Assembly: GCA_028876585.1 (NCBI GenBank) | Contig: JAGWRL010000198.1 | Span: 1 to 6,419 of the forward strand | Source: Pseudomonadota bacterium | Lineage (GTDB): Bacteria > Pseudomonadota > Alphaproteobacteria > Rhizobiales > Beijerinckiaceae | DNA: 6,419 bases | Reading direction: 5' to 3' | Translations under genes and position numbers: made by a program | Notes under the pieces: generated by a model | Database searches by the model: none | Told to the model about the DNA's origin: nothing | The model's input: only the letters and a program-made list of their open reading frames with translations | Shown: positions 1 to 5,565 of the stretch, piece after piece | Layout of the letters: the number at the start of each line of letters is the position of its first letter | How positions within the stretch are numbered: the first letter of the stretch is position 1

Positions 1-883
1 AAGTGCCGACCATGGATTTGGTGACCGAGCCCTTGCCGCCGCCCAGCGTAATGCCGCCGAGCACCGTCGCCGTCAGCACGATCACTTCCAGCCCGACGCC
101 GATGTCGCCGCCGACCGTGCCGAGCCTTGCAGCGAAGAACAGCGCGCCCAGCCCCGTCAGCGCGCCGCTGGCGACATAGCACAGCGCGATCATGCGCCGC
201 ACCGGAATGCCGGAATTATAGGCCGAACGGCGCGAGCCGCCGATCGCGGTGATGTGCCAGCCCGGCCGCAGGCGGGTGAGGAAGATATGGCCGAAGATCG
301 CCACCGCGATATAGACCAGCGCGACGCTGGGCACGCCGAACACATCGCCGCCGCCGATGAAATTCCAACTGGGAAAATCGGGGAAAGCGGCGGCGATTTC
401 GTTGGAATGCGCCTGAATGAGAATGTCGAACGCGGAACGGTAGACAATCAAAGTGATCAGCGTGGTGATGAAGGCGCGCAGGCGCAGATAGCCGATGAGC
501 ACGCCGTTGACCGCGCCGAGCAGCGCGCCGCAGGCGATCGTCGCCAGCGCGACCAGCACCACCGGCCAGTTGAGCACGTCGAGCGTGTAGAGCGCGCAGA
601 AATCGGTGAGCGCGAACATCGAACCGACCGACAGATCGATGCCGCCGACGATGACGACCAGCGCCATGCCGAGCCCGATGAAGCCGATTTCGCCGGCCTG
701 GCGCGCGGTGTCGGCCAGACTCGACGGCGACAGGAAATTGTCGATCGACCGGCTCAACCAGAAGCCGACCGCCAGCAGCACGATGACGGGTATCGCCGTC
801 TCGGTCCAGCGTTTGGAAAGGATTTCGCCGACCCAATGATCGGGCCAGTAACGGTAACGCAGACGGATGAAAGTATCGCGCAT
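1..883 (-). CDS. RbsC-like sugar ABC transporter permease B (C-terminus cut by window edge)
   Basis: This gene encodes an inner-membrane permease of the ribose/sugar (CUT2, BPD_transp_2) ABC family, which would form the translocation channel with permease A. The reading frame is open from ATG at 883 to the window edge, giving 294 codons. The family usually has about 310-340 residues, so some 20-45 are missing. Visible marks are a hydrophobic segment at residues 31-44, the signature GGIDLSVGS at 80-88, the cytoplasmic loop with AIGGSRRSAYNSGIPVRR at 213-230, and the family C-terminal motif VLGGITLGGGKG at 274-285. The start is firm: in-frame TGA TAG lies about 60 bases upstream and no other ATG, GTG or TTG lies between. 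There is no good Shine-Dalgarno sequence, so translation may depend on read-through from the binding-protein gene 70 bases upstream. The family is clear from motifs; the substrate is unknown. Confidence 0.92.
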   Translation of the reverse strand, partial: MRDTFIRLRYRYWPDHWVGEILSKRWTETAIPVIVLLAVGFWLSRSIDNFLSPSSLADTARQAGEIGFIGLGMALVVIVGGIDLSVGSMFALTDFCALYTLDVLNWPVVLVALATIACGALLGAVNGVLIGYLRLRAFITTLITLIVYRSAFDILIQAHSNEIAAAFPDFPSWNFIGGGDVFGVPSVALVYIAVAIFGHIFLTRLRPGWHITAIGGSRRSAYNSGIPVRRMIALCYVASGALTGLGALFFAARLGTVGGDIGVGLEVIVLTATVLGGITLGGGKGSVTKSMVGT

Positions 884-913
884 GAACCCGGCGTCTTGAA
901 GCGAGCGTGGGAC

Positions 914-935
914 GCCGGGCGCGAGCGCGCCCGGC
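914..935 (-). promoter_or_regulatory. Strong GC hairpin between binding-protein and permease B genes
   Basis: Two perfect 10-base arms (GCCGGGCGCG and CGCGCCCGGC) are separated by 2 bases; as RNA this is at least a 9-bp stem with a 4-base loop. It lies about 20 bases after the binding-protein stop and about 30 bases before the permease B start. No run of U follows in the direction of transcription, so it is a poor full terminator. Hairpins at this place in ABC importer operons are known to protect the 3' end of the binding-protein mRNA or to cause partial termination, so that binding protein exceeds permease. That role is inferred here. Confidence 0.6.
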
Positions 936-953
936 CTGAGCTATCAACCCGCG

Positions 954-1958
954 TTATTTCTTGAGGTCGCTCAAGTTCCAGCAGGCGGTGTCGGCGTTGG
1001 CCTTGGTGATCGGCACCAGCGTCGTATATTCCGAGCCCTTCACCGTGCCGGCCTTGGCGCCGGACGACAATAGCCATTTGATCGTGCCGGCCATCTGCGC
1101 GGCCTGGGTCGGCACGTCGTAGCTCATGTCGAGATCGAAGCCGCCGGCCTTGACCTGATCGCACGCGCCCTTGCGCTCGCCGCCGCCCGAGGTGGTGACG
1201 AACACTTTTCCGGTCAGCCCCGCCTCCTTGACCGCGGCCGCGGTGCCGATGTCCATGCCGTCCCAGAAGCCGACGATGCCGCACAGATCGGGGTTCTGCT
1301 TCAGCACCGTCTGTGTGATCGCCTTCGCCTTGGCGGCGTCCCAATCGGCGGCCTGCGACGAGACCACCTTGATCTCGGGATGTTTGGCCAGCACGTTCTC
1401 GACGCCCTTGAGCGTATAGGCGGAGGCCGCCGCCGACAGCGCGCCCTGGATGACGGCGATCTTGTTGGACTTGCCCTCGCAGGCCTTGACGACGGCTTCG
1501 GTCTGCTTCTCGCCGATCTCGACCCAGTTGGCGCCGACGAAGGCGGAACTGCGATAGGCCGAACCCATGTTGATCTGGATGACGTAGATGCCTTCCTTCT
1601 CGGCGCGTTGCAGCAGTTTGGCGTAGGTCTGCACGTCGGGGTTATGGATCACCATCACCGACGGTTTTTCCGAGATCAGCGAGGTGACGGCCTGCGCGCC
1701 GGCGTTGGTGTTCCAGTTGGGATCGCGGATTTCGAACTTGACGCCGTAGGGTTCAAGCTCCTTCTTGAGGCCGGCCCACCAGCCCTCGGTCAGATCGAAA
1801 TTCATCGCCACCGGCACATAGGCGACCGTCTTGCCGGCCAGCGCCTCGCGAAAGCCGGCCTGAAACGGCTCGTCGAGCCCTTTCTGCGCCAGCGCCGGGG
1901 CGCAGGCGAGCGTCAGCGCCGCCAGCCCCGCCGCCGTCCATTTGGTCATCTTCAGCAT
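954..1958 (-). CDS. Periplasmic sugar-type ABC transporter substrate-binding protein
   Basis: This gene encodes the periplasmic receptor of the importer, of the ribose-binding-like group (Peripla_BP_4 type, 334 residues, usual length). A signal peptide is plain: MLKMTKW, a hydrophobic core at about residues 8-19, and a likely cut after ALA at 22-24. Lobe features include VPVAMNFDLTEGWWAGLKKEL from 48, VMVIHNPDVQTYAKLLQRAEKEGIYVIQIN at 101-130, and FWDGMDIGTAAAVKEAGLTGKV near 231-252. Four cysteines remain in the mature protein (160, 226, 266, 326) and could form disulfides. I chose ATG 1958 over TTG 1961 because the Shine-Dalgarno GGGAGG lies 7 bases before the ATG. The gene starts 15 bases after permease A and shares its transcript. 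Family assignment is firm; the ligand cannot be told, and a sugar, polyol or other small polar molecule is possible. Confidence 0.94.
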   Translation of the reverse strand: MLKMTKWTAAGLAALTLACAPALAQKGLDEPFQAGFREALAGKTVAYVPVAMNFDLTEGWWAGLKKELEPYGVKFEIRDPNWNTNAGAQAVTSLISEKPSVMVIHNPDVQTYAKLLQRAEKEGIYVIQINMGSAYRSSAFVGANWVEIGEKQTEAVVKACEGKSNKIAVIQGALSAAASAYTLKGVENVLAKHPEIKVVSSQAADWDAAKAKAITQTVLKQNPDLCGIVGFWDGMDIGTAAAVKEAGLTGKVFVTTSGGGERKGACDQVKAGGFDLDMSYDVPTQAAQMAGTIKWLLSSGAKAGTVKGSEYTTLVPITKANADTACWNLSDLKK

Positions 1959-1965
1959 CAACTTG

Positions 1966-1971
1966 CCTCCC
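1966..1971 (-). promoter_or_regulatory. Shine-Dalgarno site of the binding-protein gene
   Basis: GGGAGG on the minus strand lies 7 bases before ATG 1958 and just 2 bases after the stop codon of permease A. It is the best ribosome-binding site in the operon, which fits the high amount of binding protein such importers need. It also decides the start in favour of ATG 1958 over the overlapping TTG at 1961. Confidence 0.8.
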
Positions 1972-1973
1972 TC

Positions 1974-2984
1974 TCAGATGTCGCCCTGCTGGGCGGTTTC
2001 CTCGTTGCGCGGATTGAGGAACGAATCGGTGATCACCGCCGCCAGCAGCACCACGCCCTTGATGAGGTTCTGCTGCGAATAGGTGAGATCCATGATCGTC
2101 ATGCCGTTCAGCATGGTGCCGATCAGCAAGGTGCCGATCACCACGTTGACGACGCCGCCGCGCCCGCCCGACAGGCCGATGCCGCCGAGCACGACGACGA
2201 GAATGACGTCGTAGATCAGCGTCGAGTTGAAGATGCGGGTCGGCATCGAGTTGACGGAGGCCGCCAGCACCAATCCGGCGAAACAGCCGATCAGCGCCGC
2301 CAGCACATATTGCAGCACGATGATCGGCCGGGTCGGAATGCCGGTCACGCGCGCGGCGAACGGATTGTCGCCGATGGCGTAGACATAGGCGCCCCAGCGC
2401 GTCAGCCGCAAGAACACCGCGACCACGACGCAGGCGAGCGCGAACATCACGATCGAGGTCGGCAGGCCGAGGATCGTCCCCTGACCCAGCCGCTCGAAGC
2501 CTTTCATTCCGTCGCTCCACTGGACGACGTCGAGTTGAAACAGCGCCGCCTGACCGAGCCCGGCGAGAAACAACCCGGTCGCCAGCGTGGCGAACAGCGA
2601 GGGCACGTCGGCATAGGCGATCAACCAGCCGTTGACGAGGCCGAAGGCGAGCGCCAGCGCCAGCGCGGCGGCGATCGAGACCGGCAGCGAATGGCCGTCC
2701 TGCACCATCTGCAACACCAGGCCCGGCGGCACCGCGAGCGCGGCGATCAACGAAATGTCGATGCCGCGCCCGATCACCACGATCGCCATGGCGAGGCCGA
2801 GTATGCCCAGCACCGCCACGTTTTGCAGCAGCGTCAGCATGTTTTGCGGCGTCAGAAACCCGTTGAGGAATATCGACAGGATCGTGAACAGCGCCGCGAA
2901 AATCGCGAAGACGATTTCCTGCTGGCCGAATTTCAGGCGCGACCATCCGCCCCGCGCGGCGACGTTGCTCATGAGGCGCGCCAT
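1974..2984 (-). CDS. RbsC-like sugar ABC transporter permease A
   Basis: This is the first gene of the importer operon within the window: an inner-membrane permease of the BPD_transp_2 (RbsC-like) family, 336 residues, normal length. Hydrophobic segments are seen at about 24-41, 54-72, 102-125, 130-150, 172-193, 221-243, 257-270 and 279-296. The cytoplasmic loop YAIGDNPFAARVTGIP is at 202-217 and the C-terminal family motif VLGGIGLSGGRGG at 265-277. The usual GGIDLS signature reads GRGIDIS at 72-78, a visible departure from permease B. An in-frame TAG at 3002-3000 limits the start to ATG 2984 or ATG 2972 (332 residues). Neither has a strong Shine-Dalgarno sequence, and a GGGATGG lies 8 bases before 2972, so the start is uncertain. 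It probably pairs with permease B as a heterodimer, with an ATPase encoded outside the window. Confidence 0.93.
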   Translation of the reverse strand: MARLMSNVAARGGWSRLKFGQQEIVFAIFAALFTILSIFLNGFLTPQNMLTLLQNVAVLGILGLAMAIVVIGRGIDISLIAALAVPPGLVLQMVQDGHSLPVSIAAALALALAFGLVNGWLIAYADVPSLFATLATGLFLAGLGQAALFQLDVVQWSDGMKGFERLGQGTILGLPTSIVMFALACVVVAVFLRLTRWGAYVYAIGDNPFAARVTGIPTRPIIVLQYVLAALIGCFAGLVLAASVNSMPTRIFNSTLIYDVILVVVLGGIGLSGGRGGVVNVVIGTLLIGTMLNGMTIMDLTYSQQNLIKGVVLLAAVITDSFLNPRNEETAQQGDI

Positions 2985-3142
2985 CCCGCGCGGCCGTTGC
3001 TAGGCAATCCATCCTCCCCCGGCGCTGGCGCGCCCACCTTCCCCGCCCGAGCGCGCGCTCAGGCCGGCTTTTCGCCATCATGGACGCAGCTTGGCCGCGC
3101 GTAAAGGGCCGAATGCGCGGGGCCTTGACGCGCGGCGCCGCC

Positions 3143-3160
3143 GGGCCGAACCTTCGGCCC
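3143..3160. promoter_or_regulatory. Inverted repeat GGGCCGAA-CC-TTCGGCCC just upstream of ligase
   Basis: Two perfect 8-base arms with a 2-base centre lie 5 bases before the ligase Shine-Dalgarno sequence. The same half-site also stands alone at 3106-3113 in direct orientation. It could be an operator for a dimeric regulator or, as RNA, a stem next to the ribosome-binding site. The symmetry is seen directly; either function is inferred. Confidence 0.45.
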
Positions 3161-3165
3161 AATCC

Positions 3166-3172
3166 AGGGAGG
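3166..3172 (+). promoter_or_regulatory. Shine-Dalgarno site of the ligase gene
   Basis: AGGGAGG ends 9 bases before ATG 3182. It makes 3182 the likely start and argues against the in-frame ATG at 3080, which has no such site before it and would add 34 residues with no family character. Confidence 0.8.
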
Positions 3173-3181
3173 CTGGCGGCG

Positions 3182-4984
3182 ATGATGGTTGCTTACACCG
3201 TGGAGCAGCGCGCGGCGCTGAACGCGCAGGCGCAGGCGCGGCTCGACGCGACGCCCCATGTCGGCGCGTTCCTGCGCGCCAGCCTGTCGCGCGATCCCGA
3301 CGCGGCCACGCTGATCTATCTGCGCTCCGCGCTCGATCCCGATCCCGTCGTCATTCGCGCGGGCGCGTTTCTCGGGCTGATGGGCGCGATGAAGCGTTGG
3401 TTGCGGCGCAACGGCGTCGGGCGCGACGACGTCGTGGCGCTGCTGACCCCCAATGGCGCGGCGACGACCACGGCGTTTTTCGCCGCCATGAGCGCGGCGA
3501 AGGCGCAGCCGCTCAACCTGCTGATTTCGCGCGAGGCGATTCTGGCCCAGATCAACGCGGCGGGAACCAAGATTTTGCTCGCGCCGCCGCCCGGCGCGCC
3601 CGGCGGCCTGTATGAAAAAGTCGCCGGCCTCGAACGCGAGGCGCCGAGCCTGCAACGCATCGTCGTCACGCCGCTCGACGGGCGCATCGCCTTCGACGAC
3701 GAGACGCTCGCGCCCGAAGACATGGGCGCCGACGAGGACGCCGTCGGGGGCCAGACGGTTTGCGTGCTGATGTCGACCGGCGGCACCACCGGCGCGCCGA
3801 AGATCGTGCCGCTGACGCATGCCAACGTGCTCGCCTCGGCGATCGGCTCGATGCTGTATTACGGCTTGCGGCCGGACGACCGCAACCTGCTCGCGCTGCC
3901 GCTGTTCCATGTCGGCGGCGCCTTTTGCGGCTCGCTGGCGATGCTGGGCGCCGGCGCGGGGATCGTCATCCCGACCGCCGGCGGCGCCCGCAACCCCGAT
4001 GTCGTCGCCCATTATTGGCGCATCGTCGAGCGGATGCGCATCACGCTGGCCGGGCTGGTGCCGACGGGCCTTGGCGCGGTCGCGGCGACGCCGCTCGACG
4101 GCGCCGACATTTCGCGCCTGCGCGTTTTCGTCACCGGCGCCTCGGTCTGTCCGCCCGAAATCGAGCGCCGCTTTCTCGAAGTCTGGCGCGGCGATTGCGT
4201 GCGCCAGCTCTACGGCATGACCGAATTCGCCGGCGCGGCGGCGCAGACCCCGTTCGACCGTACGCAGCCCCCCGGCGCCGTCGGCGTCGCGCTGCCGCTG
4301 GCCGAACTCGCGGTGCTTACGGGGAACGAAATCCACCACCGCGATACGCCGAGCGGCGAAATTCTGATGCGTGGGCCGCAGATGTTTGCGGGCTACCTCG
4401 ACCCGGCGCAGACGGGCGCCACCTTCCACGAGGGTTGGCTGCGCAGCGGCGACCTCGGCCGCATCGGCCCGGACGGCGAAGTCTACGTGACGGGGCGCGC
4501 CAAGGACCTGATCATTCGCGGCGGCCACAATATCGATCCGGCGGCGATCGAGGACGTCGCGCTCGCCTTTCCCGGCGTCGGCCTCGCCGCCGCGGTCGGC
4601 CGGCCCGACGCCTACGCCGGCGAAACGCCGATGCTGTTCGTGTCGGCGAGCCCCGGCAGCGCCATCGACGCCGACGCGCTCGGGCAATTCGTGCAGACGC
4701 ACGGGTTGGAAGGCCCGGCGCGGCCGCGCGCGGTCGTCGTGCTGGCGGACATGCCGATGACGCCGGTCGGCAAGATTTTCAAGCCGCGCCTGCGCGAACT
4801 CGCCGCCGAGGCGGCGGCGCGCGAGGCGCTGCAAGCCGCTTTGGGCGGCGCGCCGTTCACCGTGCGCGCCTCGCACGAGCCGCAGGGCCTGTTCCTGCGC
4901 GCCACGGCGCCGGCGGCGTGGGTCGACGCGGCGCGCGCGGAGCTTGGCAAGTTCCCGGTCGGCTTCGAGGTGAGCACGGCCTAG
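3182..4984 (+). CDS. AMP-forming acyl-CoA synthetase-like enzyme (ANL superfamily)
   Basis: This enzyme should activate a carboxylic acid with ATP to an acyl-adenylate and pass it to coenzyme A. It has 600 residues. Core motifs are complete: the phosphate loop STGGTTGAPK at 198-207, YGMTE at 344-348, the ribose-binding aspartate in SGDLG (D424), the hinge GRAKDLIIRGGHNI with R439 and D442, and the C-terminal catalytic lysine in PVGKIFKP (K531). After K531 come 69 more residues, rich in alanine at first and ending in a small possible alpha/beta element. From memory, this matches a long acyl-CoA synthetase-like subgroup of about 600-630 residues found in GC-rich proteobacteria and actinobacteria; I could not check this. 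The acyl substrate is unknown. The gene is divergent from the transporter operon and convergent with the flavoprotein gene, sharing the 4 bases CTAG with it. No terminator is seen after it. Confidence 0.92.
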   Translation: MMVAYTVEQRAALNAQAQARLDATPHVGAFLRASLSRDPDAATLIYLRSALDPDPVVIRAGAFLGLMGAMKRWLRRNGVGRDDVVALLTPNGAATTTAFFAAMSAAKAQPLNLLISREAILAQINAAGTKILLAPPPGAPGGLYEKVAGLEREAPSLQRIVVTPLDGRIAFDDETLAPEDMGADEDAVGGQTVCVLMSTGGTTGAPKIVPLTHANVLASAIGSMLYYGLRPDDRNLLALPLFHVGGAFCGSLAMLGAGAGIVIPTAGGARNPDVVAHYWRIVERMRITLAGLVPTGLGAVAATPLDGADISRLRVFVTGASVCPPEIERRFLEVWRGDCVRQLYGMTEFAGAAAQTPFDRTQPPGAVGVALPLAELAVLTGNEIHHRDTPSGEILMRGPQMFAGYLDPAQTGATFHEGWLRSGDLGRIGPDGEVYVTGRAKDLIIRGGHNIDPAAIEDVALAFPGVGLAAAVGRPDAYAGETPMLFVSASPGSAIDADALGQFVQTHGLEGPARPRAVVVLADMPMTPVGKIFKPRLRELAAEAAAREALQAALGGAPFTVRASHEPQGLFLRATAPAAWVDAARAELGKFPVGFEVSTA

Positions 4985-5565
4985 AACCGCTGCATCGCTG
5001 TGCGCACGCGGGCGACGAACGCCTCGCGTTGGGCGAGCGTCACGACGTTGAGGTGATAGAGGGCGTGAAATTCCGCCTTCGCGCCTTTGCCGGCGAACCA
5101 TCTGACATAGCGGGTGACGATCTTGCGCGGCGGGTCGCCCATCCACAGCGCCATATAGCGCGGCCGGCCGTAGGTGACCACGCCGGCGATCTTCCTGATG
5201 TTGGCGAGCATCGGCCGCACATGCGCGGGATCGCTGAGGTCGAACGCGACGCCGGGCATGAACACGCGGTCGAAGAAACCCTTCAGCATCGCCGGCGGCC
5301 CAAAACACCAGGTCGGAAATTGCAGCACCAGCGCTTCGGCCCGCCGCAGCCGCGCGACGATCGATTCCAATCCGCTCTGGTTGATCGGCTCGTCGTGATA
5401 ATGGCGCCGCCCCTCTTCGGTCAGCACCGGATCGAACTTCTCCGCATAGAGGTCGAGCAGGTCGACTTCGTGGCCCGCCGCCCGCAATCCCGCCAAAGCC
5501 TCGACGCGGATCGCGGCGTGAAAGCTCTCGGGCAGCGGGTGGCAATACAAATAGAGAATTCTCAT
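4981..5565 (-). CDS. Flavodoxin-fold NAD(P)H:quinone oxidoreductase-like protein
   Basis: This is a soluble flavoprotein of the Flavodoxin_2 (NQO/MdaB/KefF-like) family, 194 residues, usual length. These enzymes bind FMN or FAD and pass two electrons from NAD(P)H to quinones or similar acceptors. Visible marks are strand 1 plus the phosphate-binding loop YLYCHPLPESFHAAI at 5-19, DLLDLYAEKFDPVLT at 35-49, and the signature FPTWCFGPPAMLKGFFDRVF at 83-102, followed by the family's PGVAFD at 104-109. The usual P-x-W-W reads PTWC here. The start ATG at 5565 overlaps the stop of the upstream FAD-oxidase gene (ATGA), so the two are likely made together by coupled translation. Its stop codon shares the palindrome CTAG with the stop of the opposite ligase gene. 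The true electron acceptor is unknown. Confidence 0.92.
   Translation of the reverse strand: MRILYLYCHPLPESFHAAIRVEALAGLRAAGHEVDLLDLYAEKFDPVLTEEGRRHYHDEPINQSGLESIVARLRRAEALVLQFPTWCFGPPAMLKGFFDRVFMPGVAFDLSDPAHVRPMLANIRKIAGVVTYGRPRYMALWMGDPPRKIVTRYVRWFAGKGAKAEFHALYHLNVVTLAQREAFVARVRTAMQRF

Larger units (their letters stand above)
2985..3181. promoter_or_regulatory. Divergent intergenic control region
   Basis: This 197-base gap separates the transporter operon (leftward) from the ligase (rightward) and should contain both promoters. I see no convincing -10/-35 pair. A TTGACG at 3125-3130 resembles a -35 box, but the bases 17-18 positions on are not a good -10. Notable elements are GGGGGAGG (minus strand, 3013-3020), a perfect 12-bp palindrome GAGCGCGCGCTC at 3049-3060, a perfect 10-bp GC palindrome at 3132-3141, and an octamer GGGCCGAA at 3106-3113 that recurs in the dyad at 3143-3160. 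In sequence this rich in G and C some short palindromes are expected by chance. Confidence 0.6.

Noticed and set aside
914..935. Rho-independent terminator after the binding protein
   Set aside because: The stem is strong but no U run follows on the minus strand, so only partial termination or mRNA protection is plausible.
216..947. 243-codon minus-strand frame across the permease B gene
   Set aside because: It is offset by one base from the true permease B frame (ATG 883) and has only arginine-rich text; the true frame is open to the edge and has all family motifs.
254..964. 236-codon plus-strand frame opposite permease B
   Set aside because: Charged, Asp/Arg/Gln-rich shadow of permease B, with no ribosome-binding site of note.
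1899..1907. Possible lipoprotein cysteine (C19) in the binding-protein signal peptide
   Set aside because: The residues before it (T-L-A) do not fit a lipobox, which needs Leu or similar at -3, and a normal ALA cut site follows five residues later.
1380..3104. 574-codon open frame on the plus strand opposite the binding protein and permease A
   Set aside because: Low-complexity composition rich in Arg, Gln, His and Asp, with no family motif; it is a mirror of two clear minus-strand genes.
3125..3153. TTGACG as a -35 box for the ligase promoter
   Set aside because: No reasonable -10 sequence at 16-18 bases spacing; the match is probably chance.
1753..3162. 469-codon minus-strand frame overlapping permease A
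   Set aside because: Arginine-rich shadow of the permease in another frame; the permease frame has membrane segments and family motifs.
3080..3181. 34-codon N-terminal extension of the ligase from ATG 3080
   Set aside because: No Shine-Dalgarno sequence before 3080, composition unlike the family, and a good AGGGAGG sits before ATG 3182.
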